From Hirsutella rhossiliensis (taxonomy: Eukaryota; Ascomycota; Sordariomycetes; Hypocreales; Ophiocordycipitaceae), in NCBI RefSeq assembly GCF_020360975.1, contig NW_025408672.1, forward strand, positions 2,294,001-2,358,000: a DNA stretch of 64,000 nucleotides. Direction: 5' to 3'. Under the pieces are notes generated by a model. The model saw only the letters and a program-made list of their open reading frames with translations, was not told the DNA's origin and ran no database searches. This document shows positions 35,002 through 47,400 of this stretch, piece after piece. Position numbers and translations under genes: made by a program. Each line of letters begins with the position of its first letter. The first letter of the stretch is position 1.

Positions 35002-36801
35002 TTACGCCGTAGGGGCAAGGGTAGGGCAAGGGATTTCCTCCTTAGCCTCCTCCTTTATTAGTTCCTCGGGGCCTACTAGTACGTCGGCCGGGGTATCCTA
35101 TATATCGGAGGCTCTATAAATAGGCACGCCGTAAGCGTTATTTAAGGCCGGGAGTATTATAGCTAGTCCGTCGCGAGAGGCTAGAATTTAGTTACGGATT
35201 ACTATTACTAATACCTATATAGTTAGGCCTAGGTTCTAGAATCCGCCTAAGTATACGTTAGTAAACTTCTAGTTTAATAAGTTAAAATAAGCTATAACGT
35301 TAGCTATATAAGGGCGGGCCGCGGCTAGCGTATATAAGGGGCCGACGCGGGCGGCTCTTTAATAAGCCGTAGCGAGCTTAGGTAAGTCGTCTAGGAGGTA
35401 GGCGGCGAACGTAAACCGATAGATAAAGCTAGCGGGCACTCTAGCGAGGGCGGCGTACTAGCCGAGCGAGAGGTTAGCGTCGGCCTCCTTATAAATAGCG
35501 GCGAATAGATTTACCTAGATTATAGCCGCGTTTAGGGCTCCGTAGACTAGCGCTTTTAACCTAGAGTAGATAATACCTATATAGCCGTCGGTATTGCCTA
35601 GGTTATTATAGTATACTATAAAAAGTATAATAAGGAATAGTCTAGGCTTTCTATAGCTTAGAACTTAGAAGGGGTTAAGCTTTTATTAGACCGGCGTCGG
35701 GGCCTATTCCTTAGTAAATAGGTTAGCCTACTTAGAGGGAGTAGAGGGCGGGGCTATAATAGCGGCGAGTAAGCGTCTAGCGAACGGGTTCCTTAATAGC
35801 TTATCGAATATAAGGTCTACTATACTAGATCCTCTAGCCTTAGCCGGGGTACGCTTAAGGGTCTCTTTAAACTTATAAGTTCCTAGTATACTAGAGGCCT
35901 TACGCTCCTCTATAGCGGCGGCCTTAAATATCTTTAGATAAGTAGGGAGGCACTTTATACTAGTAATAGTAGCGACGATCTTAAGTATCTCGGCGTTTAT
36001 AGAGGCTACCTATCTAGATAGGAGCTTATTAACGACGTCGGCTAAGATAGTAGCGACCTACGCGGTTCTAAGGGCGCTAGTTATCCTCTTAGTCTTATCG
36101 GGAAAGATAGCTCTATCTAGGTCGCATAGCGATAGGGGAAGAAGCTCGTCCTTATTAAACGACGGGGTAAACTACCCGCGGGCATTTCGGGGGGTACTAA
36201 GGGTTTTCCCTATAATACCTAAAACTAAGGGCAGCGAGTCGCTAGATAAATTACTAGAGCTTAATAGCGATAGGGCATGGTCGTCGAAGTAAATATATAA
36301 TAAAGTACTAAGAATAAGGCGATAGGAAGCGCCGACCTACTATAGTCGGATAGTTAACGTCGCGTTTACCTTAGTTTAAGTAGTTATAGAAGTTATAATA
36401 GTAATACGATAAGCGGCGATATTATAAGGTATAAAGAAGTATAGCTAGTTATATTTATATAGATCGCGGGCTTTAGCTAAGGGAAGAGATAGAAGGGCGT
36501 AGTATATACCGTTTTCTACTAAGCCTATATTAAGATCGTACCCTTCTCCTATAAGGAGGTCGTAGTAGTTAGTATACGTACTATAATTATCCCGTTTCTA
36601 CTTAGTAAATACGGCTATATTAAACTTAAGGTTATAAAGGAGCTCTGCTTTATTCTTATATAATTAGATTACTTAGCGGAATCCCTTAAGGCTTAGGTAT
36701 AGCGGTTAGCGGTAGATTTAGTTAGAGAAATACTAGTAAAATACTAGGTCCTTACTATAATACTTATAGCCCTAGATAGCGGGAACCTTAAATATAGGCA
36801 T
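35002..36801 (-). pseudogene. Gypsy-2 accessory frame, 599 codons, unknown product, RIP-mutated
   Basis: A single minus-strand frame runs from ATG at 36799-36801 to TAA at 35002-35004. I checked frame agreement across it. Internal stops that I read are TAG or TAA, as expected from Trp or Gln codons. It begins MPIFKVP, is rich in Tyr and Leu in the first third, and has two hydrophobic stretches (about residues 118-141 and 159-172). The second half is more charged (KETLKRTPAKARG; IKEEAKEEIP near the C-terminus). It lies downstream of integrase, the place of env in retroviruses and errantiviruses. I see no signal peptide, furin-type site or known domain, so env is not claimed. Alternatives are a captured host gene or an element-specific nucleic-acid-binding protein. 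Confidence 0.7.
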
Positions 36802-37149
36802 AAGAGGGGCGCGGTTTAGTATAGAAAAGGGAGCGTAAAAAGATAAGGAAATCGGGTTCCTAAAATAAAAATAAACGTAGGTAAATATAAAATTAAGTTA
36901 CCGTTCGCCGCGGGCGGCCTATAAATACTTATTAGTTAGTTAACCTATCCTTAGACTTCTAAGAGAATAAACGGTAACGGTATATATTATATACTATTAT
37001 TTCTCCCTTAGCTATAGCGGCTTATACTATTATATAGCGCGTACGCGGAGCTTTTAAGTATAGGTAATATAACCTTATAATACTCCTTACTATATAGTAA
37101 ATTCTTCGATAAGGTCTTCGGCGACGATATCCTTAGCGGCTACCTAAGA

Positions 37150-38784
37150 ATTATAGCTACTTAGCTAGCCTTTTTAGCTAATAAGATATTTTATATAAGC
37201 GGTCCCTTAGCTATATCTATAAGTTCTAGAGTTAAGGATTCTTTTAACTTCCTAGTAGTTAGTATTAGGTTCTAGGCTAGGTCGGGCGTTTAGTCGTTTA
37301 GCTAGCTATAGCTATGCGATAGAAATAATATTATAGATATTTAAGGATCTAGCTAAGTCGAGGCGGTAGGCTAGATAGCCGATCCGCTTAAGGACTTTAA
37401 ACGGTCTTATATAGCGTCCCTTTAACTTTACTACCCGTTTATCGGCTACGCTATATCCTTTCCCTAGCTAGAGCTATACCTAGTCTCTAGGTTTAAACTT
37501 TAGTACTTAGTGCTTTACGTTATACCGCTTTTTTATTCCTACTTAGGCTAAAGCGATTAAGATCCTAGCCTAGTCCTAAAGTATCTCCTTATTTATCTAT
37601 AAGGGGCCTTTTTTAAGGTATCGCTTACTATCGTCTATCTATATCCTAGTTAATAGCTTGCTTAAAGAAGTGCTAATTACCGCGGAGTAAGAGTTATTAA
37701 AGGTAAATTAAAGTAGTAGTAACGCGTCGACCTATCGATAGGATAGGAAGTTAGTTATAAAGAACTAGAGCGCGGTTTTAACTACTTAGTTATATTATTC
37801 CGATAAGCTATCGGTCTAAGGATACTAAGCTATAGATACTAGTAACTTAAACCTATACGCTATCTATAGTTCTTTCTAAAACGCTAAAAGGAACTTAGGG
37901 CTTAGTTAGAGATAATCTAAGCGGGAATCCCTTAGTTATAGCGTATTAACTTAGTAAATAGTGCCTTAGCTTAGTCTTCCGCAGTAAACTAATTATAGCC
38001 TAAGATAAGGAGCTTTATTTTTAAGAACTTATTAGTTACCGTTAGTAGTATATTATAGTAGACCCTAATAGGTAGTATCTATAGAGTTCGGTCTATAGGG
38101 ACGTCTAAGAGTCTTATAATAAAATCTATAGCGATTATATAAAAAGGTAAGGCTAGGGACGTAATCGGAACTAACTTACTAAGGGCCTTTAACTAATTAG
38201 TTTAGTTCCTATAGTAAGCGTTATACTTATTAATAAAGCCGTTAATAAGTTTCTTAAGGCTAGTAATAGCGAACGTAGAAGATAACTCCTTTTATATCCT
38301 TTACTATTTAAGGTAAAATTTACGCGTATAGTTATCGGCAATAATTTCCTAAGCGTAGATAGTAAGGATATAAAGCTAATAACGACCTTTAGACTTAACT
38401 AGGTAGAGTAACCTATTTCGCTAAATAAATAAGAGACCGACTTAAGACTTATTATTTCTAAGCTACTTTAGTATACCGGCCTACCTTAGTTCTTCCGCGT
38501 ATACTCCCTAGATCTTCTAGTATAGGTTAGGTTAAATAAAGGATTCTATAACTATATACGCGTATTTAACTAGCGCTTTATCTTCTTAGACGCAGTCTAA
38601 TTCCCTAGGTTTATATTTCCTAGGTATTATAGATAGTAGTTAAGATAATATATTAGTAAGGATATTAGCGGTTCTAGGAATATAGTAAACCTTTAAGGGA
38701 AACTAGCTAAGGTATTATAAAGTAAGTATAAGCTAATTATTAGTCTTTATATTAATAGTAAATAGCGATATTTACTTTAGGATT
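37150..38784 (-). pseudogene. Gypsy-2 RNase H end, integrase and chromodomain-like C-terminus
   Basis: On the minus strand: an H2C2-like region; integrase core with AIDFI (near 38130, first Asp kept), IISDSNPKF (second Asp kept, following residues changed) and HPQTDSLSEQYN (Glu kept). Then the C-terminal fold with KGYSVADKRVVKLKGRYI, RPFKVLKRIG and LAYRLDL near 37390-37470, and a chromodomain-like ILNSRTYRYSQG-x-KYLI near 37240. Integrase inserts the element; the chromodomain would target it to marked chromatin. Stops are TAG/TAA. The upstream half continues at 45636 across Gypsy-3. Confidence 0.85.
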
Positions 38785-38970
38785 TATTATAAGGTAGGTA
38801 GAGGCGTATATATAGGTACTATCTATAAGATAATATTAATAAGCTATATAGAGCTCTCTTATACGCGGCTAGCCTATATATATATATATAGTATCCGGCC
38901 TTTTATATATAACTATATAGCTTAGGCTATAGCCTAAGCCTATAACTTATAATAGTTAAAGACTCTTATA
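38785..38970 (-). repeat. Gypsy-3 3' LTR
   Basis: 186 bases from TATTATAAGG to GACTCTTATA. It contains a TA dinucleotide run and the palindrome-like AGCTTAGGCTATAGCCTAAG. Confidence 0.9.
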
Positions 38971-39359
38971 TAATACCCTCTCTTAAGTATAGCGCGGCGT
39001 TGCCCTATTAACGGCTTCTATACTATAAGGCCTATACCGCTAGCTCTACCCTACCCTTTTTCGTTAATCGTACTAGCCCTACTAGCCTTATTATCCCCGC
39101 GCCTATTAGCTTAGGCAGCTAGAACTAAGCTCTATACTTATTAGCTAGCTAGCTATTTAAATAAGGGCGTAACCTATTATATACGCCCTTAGGTAGCTAG
39201 CGGCCGGCCTAGACCTACGTAAGCCTTAGGTTGCCCGTCCCCTTAGCCTTAAGCAGCCTCCTCTACCTAAGGGTATATAAGGTAGCATCCCCCCCTTCCT
39301 CCTTCCTTTCCTTTTCCTCCTTCTTTAACTATAGTAGTAGTAGTAATAAGTAAGTTCCG

Positions 39360-40260
39360 CTTTACTTAAGGCGTTAGTTTATTCTTAGCTATATAGGCCG
39401 CTTTATTAATATATACTTATAGTAATAGCTATAGTAGTAATAATAGCCTTAATAATAATAACTTTAACTAATAAGTTCTCCGCCTTATAAAGCGGGAGGC
39501 TATAATCTATAATACTAACTTCCGCGATAGATATATCTACCTTCCCCTCCCTTACTTCCTCTTTCTTAGAGCGTATAGAGTCGTTCGTCGACGCTATACT
39601 AGGTATAGCCGACGACGGCTCCGCCGCTACCGCTGCTCCTACCCGCGCCCCTATAACCGCGCCTACCGCCGCCGCCTCTGCCTCTACTACGCTAGCCGCC
39701 CTTACGTTGCCCTTTTAGGTAATAACGCCGTCCCCGCCGCCGGCCGTAACGCCTAGCCCCTCTACCCCCGCCTCCGCTACTACTACCCTCGTAAGTCCGC
39801 TACCTAGTAAGCGTAGTAGCTATTTTCTACTAACTTCTTAAAGTATAAACGCTAAGTATAGGCCGGAGCCGCCCGCGCGGCCCCCTATATACGGTACGCG
39901 TTATAGGAGCTCCCTTACGCCGACTAAGTTAAGCGCCGCTATAGCGGTAGTTATTACTAGTGCGCGCGTGCCGGCCGCGCCTATAAGGCGGCGCCTCCCG
40001 TCTTACTCGCTATAGCGTTAGCTTAGAAGGCCGGCGCGTATAGGTAAGTATAGGGGGCTACTAAAAAGCGCCTTACCGCCGCCGCCGCCGCCTACTATAA
40101 TCTCTACGCCCTTAAGCGCTAGGGCCTTATCCCTAAGTAAGTTCCTCTTATCTAGCTCTTTTACTTCCGCTATTAACTCTCCCGGTACTAAGGATACTAC
40201 CTCCGTCGCCCTATCGGCGGTCCCCTTAGCTATGCCCGTCGCCGCCCCCGCCGCTACTAC
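39360..40260 (-). pseudogene. Gypsy-3 extra GC-rich reading frame after the chromodomain
   Basis: One minus-strand frame is followed for about 300 codons with few stops. It includes PGELIAEVKELDKRNLLRD near 40150, a run of Gly codons (GGCGGCGGC near 40080), and Ala/Val/Glu-rich text such as VVEAEAAAVGAVIGARVGAA near 39640, ending near VDISIAEVS. The sequence is very GC-rich but still almost free of CA and TG. Its ends are not fixed; upstream, at 40260-40400, another frame looks better. I recognise no domain. Confidence 0.5.
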
Positions 40261-40549
40261 TAGCCGGGCCCCCCCCCGCTCCTAGAGCCCCTAGAGCCGC
40301 CGCTGCCGCCGACTAGCTCGCGGGCCTAGAGGGCCGCTTAAGCGCCTTAGAGAGCGCCGCCGCCGCTAATAAGGTAAAGGAGGACGATAAGGATAAGGAT
40401 AAGGACGATAATAAGAATAAAGAGTAGGTTTAGGTCGTCTAGGGGCTCTGCTTTAAAATAAACGCTATTTTTATCTCCGCTTATATAATTACGCTTACGT
40501 TATTATAACTACTTACTCCGCTTTACTTACTTTATAGTCCTAGCCTAGG

Positions 40550-42050
40550 CTACTATTAGTAGTCCGCTAGTCTATCGTTCTTATTTACTATTTTAAATAA
40601 GGCTTTAAACTTATTAAGGGCTATAGTTCCTATAAACTTATATATAGGTTCCTATATAGGGTCGAGATACCCGCGCTACTTAATAAGGACCTTTTAGCGT
40701 TTCCCTTTACTAACCTTTTTCTAGCGCGCGGCCTATATCTCTTTAACCTTAAACTTATCCTCTCCCTTTACTTTAATTATAGGCGGTTAAGCGTCCGCTA
40801 CTTCTTATCTAAGTAGTAGGTTAAAGGAGGCTCTATAAAAAAGGTTTATATTAATCTTATTATAGACCCCTATTAAGAGACTATTAAGCTTTATAACTTA
40901 TAAGCTAATAACCCTTTATACTATAAACTTTATATATAGCTAGTTAAGCTTCTTTTTTAGTTATACTAACCTATAGTTATAGAGGTCTAGCTATACCTTA
41001 TCTCTTACTATAAACCTATTTACTAGGGCCCTAGTCTTATTAGCGTGCCGCTCTTAATCTTATACTATAGCGGCTATCGCGGATTAGTAATAATCTATAG
41101 TCTCTTATAGCTTTCGTATAAACGTAGAGGCGCGGCCCTCTAGTAATAAATTACTATACTACTCCGCTACTACGTTTACGGTAAAGAGAACTAGTAAGGG
41201 TAGTTTAAAGCTATACGTTATAAAGAAAGGGGCTATCTTAATAAAGGTATATAGTTTACTATTTAATATAAGTTAGGCCGCGGGGAGCTACCGGTCTTAG
41301 TCTACTTAGTTATAGGCTATAATAGCCTATAGGTAAGCCTATACCTCTTAGTTAACCCTCTTAGGCCCTCCGTTAATCTATAGGTAATATACTATACTAA
41401 GTAGCTATATAATCTAAAGTAGCTAGTATAGGTACTACTAAAAGCAGCTAGTTTAATTCGATCCCTTATCGCTTATAATAGAAGCTAGCTAGCTATATAA
41501 GCGGGCCTAGTACTATAAAAAGCGCTCTATATAGGACTCTATATCTATAGATAGTATCGGCTCTAATACTATAGACTTACTAAGTCGGTCCTTAATTACC
41601 TATATATAGCGGTTACCGCCCTTTATAAGTAAGAGGTCTATTATAAAGGAAGCAATAAATATAGTACTATAGGAGGGGCTAGTAAAAGTCCCTTATAAGG
41701 CCTACTACTATGCCCTATCTACCTAGGTAACCTACGACGCTAAAGTTATAGATAAGTTAGACTAGCCTTCCTTAGAGCTTATTCCGTTTATCTAGCTTTA
41801 GCGGTCCCTCCTTCTCCTTAGCTTCCGTAGTATACGGTGCGCCCGGTACCTATAGTCTCCCTCGCTAGCGTAGATGCCCCCGTAGGTCGATATAGTAGTC
41901 GGCTACCTATACCTTTAGCTTTAGCTTCGGATCTAAGCGTTGAGCGCCGGACTTAATAGCGCGGCGTACGCCCTTATAGGTATAGTCTAGAGCCGCTATC
42001 CTATCCTATAAGCGTTAAAGGGCCTTATCTTAGAATACTCTCGCCGCGCG
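40550..42050 (-). pseudogene. Gypsy-3 integrase and chromodomain
   Basis: Minus-strand text: ERANQ-like RVNQEVQAYLQAIIAYNQ near 41300, VNRFIVRDKVQLDLYNYR near 40990-41040, then KIKVKGEDKFKVKEI and VLIKQRGYLDP near 40640-40780 (chromodomain, normally VLVKWKGYLDPTWEP). It ends at IALNKF near 40600. This is the classical C-terminus of chromoviral fungal Gypsy elements. Stops are TAG/TAA at expected Trp/Gln. Confidence 0.8.
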
Positions 42051-42199
42051 CGCTCTTAGGCCGGTCTATCCCTCCTCGCCGGACTAAGGTAAGGGTATAA
42101 AGGGGAGCTTATTCGCTAGCACCGCGTCTTCCTTTACTAGGGAAGCTCCTATATAAGTCCGTAGTACTTCCTATAAGATAAGCTATAGATCCTAGGCCT

Positions 42200-43750
42200 T
42201 AATATCTGCTCCTATTAGCTAGTCCTAATCCCTTTAAGAAAGCGCGTTTAAGACTATAAAGTCCTACTTAAGGCAGTACTTAATCGAGAAGTTAAAGTAT
42301 AAGAGATACTCTACTTAGCGGGCTTACCGCTCTAAGAGGTACTAGTAAGTTATAAAGTACTTAAGGTTCCTATAGTTTATAAGAACCTTAAAGCTCTTAT
42401 AGCTCTAGAGCTCCGCTTACTATTACTTAAGGTAGCTAATAATCGCTAGTATCTCTTTATTATAAATAGTATAATTCCGCTTTACTAAGGTTAGCTTATA
42501 GGAGTAGAACGCTATTAGTTACTTCTACCTATTTACCTCCTAAGAGAGCGTTCCTCTAAGTACCTAGCCGCTATAGTTTACTTTAACTAACGTAGACCGG
42601 TCGAAGTCCTACTAAAGTAGTACTAGGGCTTAAGAAAATAGGTCCTTAAGCGTATAGAACGCTCCTTCCTATATAGGCCCTTAGCGAAAAGCGGTCTACT
42701 TCCTAGTAATCTCGTTTAAGGGCATTATAATATAGGAGAAGCCCTTAATAAATATCTTATAATAGTTCGTAAACCTAAGGAAGCTTTATACGCCTATCTA
42801 CGTAGTTAGGGTAGCTTAGTCCCGAATCGCCTAGATCTTTATAAGGTCCGCTTATATACCTACGCCTATATAAATAATAAAGCCTAGGTACTTAACCCTC
42901 TTAACCTTAAATTCGTACTTATCTAAGTTAAGGTAGAGCCTATAAAGTTAGAGGCGCTCTAGGACCCTCTATACTTTCTATATATAGTCCTTATAAGAGC
43001 CGCTTATATAAATAAGGATATTATCTATATATATAGAGGCGAACTTATCGAGGAAGTCTTAAAGCACGTTATTAATATAACGCTAGAAGGTAGCGGGCGC
43101 TCTTAAGAGGCCGAAGGGCGTTATAAGCTACTTAAATAAGCTATAGTATATATAGAACGCTGTCTTCTACTTATTACCCTCTAAGATCCGTACTTTATAG
43201 AACGCTTATTTTATATCTAGCTTCGTAAACTACTTTGCCTTTAAAAGGTTATAGAGCGTATCTAAGATTAAGGGTAAGGGGTAGCGGTCTAGCCTTACAA
43301 TTACGTTTAAAGCCCTATAGTTATAATAGAACTATATCCCGCCCCTTAGTTTATATATAAATAGGACCGGCGCTCTTACTTTAGAGCTACTTACTTAAAT
43401 AAAACCCTTATCTAAGAGGTCCCTTAGCGTCTTCTTTAGTACTAGTAGCTCCGCGTATAATATACTATATAGCGGTCTAAATAGTATAGGTAGTTCCTAC
43501 CCCTTCTTATTAGTACGGAGTACGATCTTATAGTCTACCCTTAGCTTATATAGGTTAAGCTTATCTACTTCCTAAGACTTAAATAGTAGTAGGAGGTCGT
43601 AAAAGCGCTCTAGTATTTATTACTGTAGCTTAAAAGGCGACTTTAGCTTCTTTATCTAAAGGGCCTTATCGATATCTACTAGGCTAACTATATAAACCGC
43701 TATATTAGCCGCTACCTAGCCTTACCCCCGCTCTACCTATTATATAGTTC
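42200..43750 (-). pseudogene. Gypsy-3 reverse transcriptase and RNase H
   Basis: Minus-strand frame near 43000-43150 reads LITPFGLLRAPATFQRYIN, then VLQDFLDKFASIYIDNILI. The family has VTPFGLxxAPATFQRYIN and FASIYIDDILI, so the second catalytic Asp is lost to Asn by G-to-A change. Flanking minus-strand sequence fits palm and connection regions, but exact limits are approximate. Confidence 0.8.
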
Positions 43751-44429
43751 CTACGAAGATAGAGGTAAGGACTTCTTATACTAAGTATAAAGCTTATATA
43801 CTTAGTCCTATGCCTATAAAACCGTCGTTATAATAGACCTACTATTATATAGGCCTAAACTATAGCTTCCTTTAGTATAGAACTAAGTATAACTTTATAT
43901 ATAATAACTAAGGTTTCTTAAGGATTAAGGGAAACTTTAGTTAAGGGATTATATAAGCTACGATAAGCTTATAGTAACTATCGACCTCTATAGCTAGCTA
44001 TATAATACCCTTAATTACTATACCTTCTATTACGCTTAAGGCGCCCTTTACTCGCCTTAAGGCGATCTTTTCTACTAGTACTTATATCTCTCGCGTAAGC
44101 GCCTCGTTAACTATAGCGTAGTACTAGTAGCCCTTATCTATAAGGGCGGTAATAAGTAAGGAGTTATTAATTATAACCTATATTAAAGTAAGCTCCTCTT
44201 TTATATAGGCGGATAATTCTTCCTTTTCTTTTACTAGTACTAGTAATTAAGGCTCTAGAGCCCGTCTTTACTTTAGAGTTACTCTTTTTCCTTTAGGCCT
44301 AGGGGGGCGGAGTCCTCTTTATTATCTAAGGCAAGGAGCGGTTTTATTATCGCTACTTAAACCGCTATAGGCCGCTTAGCTAAAAGGAAGGGGCATTTTA
44401 ATATAAAGTACGTAGATACTCTATAACGT

Positions 44430-45440
44430 AGGCAGCGGCCGTTAGCTTTCCTCTTCTTAATTTCCTCGCTTATTACCTACTTCGCCCGCTACTTAAAGTA
44501 TAGGGCGGTATAGGGGGTAGTCGACGGCGTCTTCTTACCGCGTCTAGCCTAGTCTATATAGGTAGCCGATATTAGGGTATCCCTATCTATATTAATAGCC
44601 GGTTATTTATCTTATAAAGGGGCGGTAATCCTATCGCTGCTATATAGCGTGCGCTTATAGAGCTTCTAGAAACGCGGCGTCTACTTATAGCCCTAAGCTA
44701 CCTTTATTAACCGGCTTATATACTCGCCGTAGTTAGTAGGTATAATTATAAGGATATATAGCTCTTATAGGGCCGGTGTAATTAAATTCTATAGCTATAT
44801 AAGCTTCGCGCTATCTTCTTATACTATAGTCCCTACTACTTATAAGAGCGTTTCTTCGAAATTAAGAAGGAATTTACTAAAGGTTTATCTATCTCTTTAC
44901 TTAAGGGTCTATAGCCTATCTTACGCCTTCTCCCGATCCTATACGTTGCCGAACGTATATAAAAGGTATTAGAAGAAGTCTTATAGGTCGCGTTTGCCCC
45001 TAGGGCCGCCCTTATCCTAGAATCTAGAGATCCGCTATATCTAGGGCTCTAGTAGCGTATAGAGGAGCGAATACTACGCTATATCGCGATAGCTATTTAG
45101 GCCCTATTTCTCGTCGGTTATAAACTTTATTTATAGCGGGCTAAGGAAGAAGTAAAAGGACTCTAGCTTACCGTCTTAAGTCGGCTAAAGGAGTAGCTTC
45201 CTTATTAGTAGTATCGCCGCTATAACCGGCGTTATAGAGGTTATAGGGGTTAAAGCTAGTCTCGTAGACGGCTCCCTTAGTATAGCGAGAACTTTATCCT
45301 TTTCGCTAGCCGTCGCGCTTTTAATCGCTTTTAGGATAGCTACGATACTTCCTATCCGTCTAGGAAGGGGTAGAGTGCTTCCTTAAGGGGGAGGCGCCCT
45401 CTCTAGAGAGATATCTATTAGATCTATTAATTAATAGCTT
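44430..45440 (-). pseudogene. Gypsy-3 gag
   Basis: Minus-strand frame with KLESFYFFLSPL near 45140, KRDLQDFFQYLLYTFGNVQD near 44960, then TLKQRDRQTFSKFLLNFEE near 44870. This matches the retrotransposon gag capsid domain (DLxxxFGDxxxxxxAxxxLxxLxQ...FxxYxxxFE). Stops are TAG/TAA. It would form the particle shell. Confidence 0.7.
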
Positions 45441-45444
45441 ATAC

Positions 45445-45630
45445 TATTATAGGGTAGGTAGAGGCATATACGTAGGTGCTATCTATAGGATAATATTAAT
45501 AAGCTATATAGAGCTCTCCTATATATAGCTAGCCTATATATATATATATAGGATCCGGCCCTCCGTACGTAACTATATAGCTTAGGCTATAGCCTAAGCC
45601 TATAACCTATAATAGTTAAAGACTCTTATA
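45445..45630 (-). repeat. Gypsy-3 5' LTR
   Basis: 186 bases, same length as the left LTR, followed by AGATT at 45631-45635. Confidence 0.9.
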
Positions 45631-45635
45631 AGATT

Positions 45636-47400
45636 ATACTAATAGCGGTATAGTTAGTTAGTACGATAACCTTTAATAGTAAGGTAGAGATAATATATAA
45701 CCGGAGCTCTTAATATACCTAAGAAAGATAAGCGACTTTAAGTTTAATAGGCTAGTATCTAAGTTCTCCGCCGGTTAAGCGTTTACTAAGGTAAAGGATT
45801 AGCTAGATACTCGTCTAAGGCGGGGTCCTTCCTAGGTTCTAGTCTACCCTTAGTATAAGGTAGAAGGCTACTACCGTAAAGCCTAGCTCGCGGCTAGCGT
45901 CGATTTGTAAGAATAATAGCCGTCGTAGGTCGAAATAGTATAGCCGCGTTAGTTCTATAAAAGCGTTTATAATATCTTAAAAGGCCTATTCCTTTACTAA
46001 GGAAGGTTAGTACGTTACCTTAGAGGTATATCTATTTCTTACTAATCCTTTAGGTAGCGCTTAACTATCTTATACTTCTTTAAGTATCGCTGTTTTCTAA
46101 ACTTAGAGCGCCTCTACCCTCTAAAAGAAGTAAGCTACTAAGTACTATAGCTAGTTAACTAAGCCGAGCTACTTTTCTAGTACTTATAGGGTATTTAGAA
46201 ACTCTATATCCTATAATACTTATACTCGTTCTTTAGTATTTATTAGGCCGATACTATTAACTTAAAATCCTAATAGTTTTATAGATAGGTAGCCTAGGAA
46301 TAATTTCGATCCGGCTAGGGCTAGGTTATAGTCTACGAAGAGTTAGAAGATAGCTTAAAGGTAATAAATATAGTCGTCTTCTATATCTAAGTATATTACG
46401 ATATTATCGATATACTTAAAGGAATATTCTATATATTCCTAAAGGATTTAGTCTATAAATCTTTAAATATATATAGGTAAGTTCTTATATCTTATTAGGG
46501 CTACCGTTAGTTATTCTAAGCCTCTATAGCTAATTACTATAAACCTTTCTTAATACTCCTTATAGATAAGGAACTAATAAAAGAAAGACTAAGCGTTTAT
46601 AGCGGAAATAAAGCGTTTCCCTTATAGCTTCTAGATTATATCTCCTTAAAGCGGTATTAAGTAAGCGTCTAAGATAGCTACGCTATTAAGAGCGTATAGG
46701 TCTATTACTATTTAGCCCTTTTCGTTACTATATATAGTTCTCTAAACTATAAATATAGGGCAAGCAAACAGGGTTACCTCTATAGCTTATTTTATACGCC
46801 CCTTTTAGTATAGGTCCTTATAGGTCTAGTCGATTAGTGCTTTATCCTTCTAGCTAAGCGGGTAAGCCCTAGACGCTAGTTTATATAAGTACTAATTTTC
46901 TATTAGTAGAATATATATATAGTAGTCTAGGTAGACCTTAATAGTACCCTAGTCCTTTTATAGGGTTAGGAAGGAGGTAACTATATATTAGATCTTTTTT
47001 ATAAACGCGGGGTCTTAATTATAGATTTTAACGTCCTTTAGAGTAGTTATTTCTAGGAGGCTATAGTCTCGTATAATCCCAATCTTATAGTTTAGAGTCT
47101 ATCTATATATCTATAAAGGGAGTTCCCCTTTAGTAGACTTAGGGCTCCCTTCCTCTAGGGTTTCTACTAATAGGTTAGTAACCTAGTATAGGTCGCTATA
47201 TTCTATAGTTTTTTATATAGCCGGCTCTTTAGTTAGAGTTACCCTAGCTAGGGTTTCCTTAGGTAGGTCGATCTATAAAAACTATATTTTATCGCTAAGG
47301 TCTACTAGTATTCCTAAGTACTATCCTTTCTTAAATCTAACGCGGCGAGCGGTAGTATTAACCGCTATAACTAGAGTTATACCTTAGATTAGGTTATAAG
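45636..47400 (-). pseudogene. Gypsy-2 reverse transcriptase
   Basis: Minus-strand frame near 46280-46420 reads EYSFKYIDNIVIYLDIEDDY, then YYLQAIFQLFVDYNLALAGSK, LFLGYLSIKLLGFQVNSIGL. Relatives have VYIDDIVIYS and KLLGFQVD, so the second catalytic Asp is Asn here. The 3' side of this frame continues at 38784 after Gypsy-3. Confidence 0.75.

Larger units (their letters stand above)
38785..45630 (-). mobile_element. Gypsy-3, chromovirus-like element nested in Gypsy-2
   Basis: Two 186-base LTRs (38785-38970 and 45445-45630) with TSD GGATT (38780-38784) and AGATT (45631-45635), differing by one RIP-type change. Length 6846 bases. A purine tract (reverse of ACCCTCTCTT) next to the left LTR agrees with minus-strand orientation. 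Order: gag, protease region, RT, RNase H, integrase, chromodomain, extra GC-rich frame. Confidence 0.93.

Noticed and set aside
35002..36801. Retroviral-type envelope gene in Gypsy-2
   Set aside because: Only the position suggests it. No signal peptide, furin-type cleavage site, fusion peptide or cysteine pattern is visible, so it is listed as unknown.
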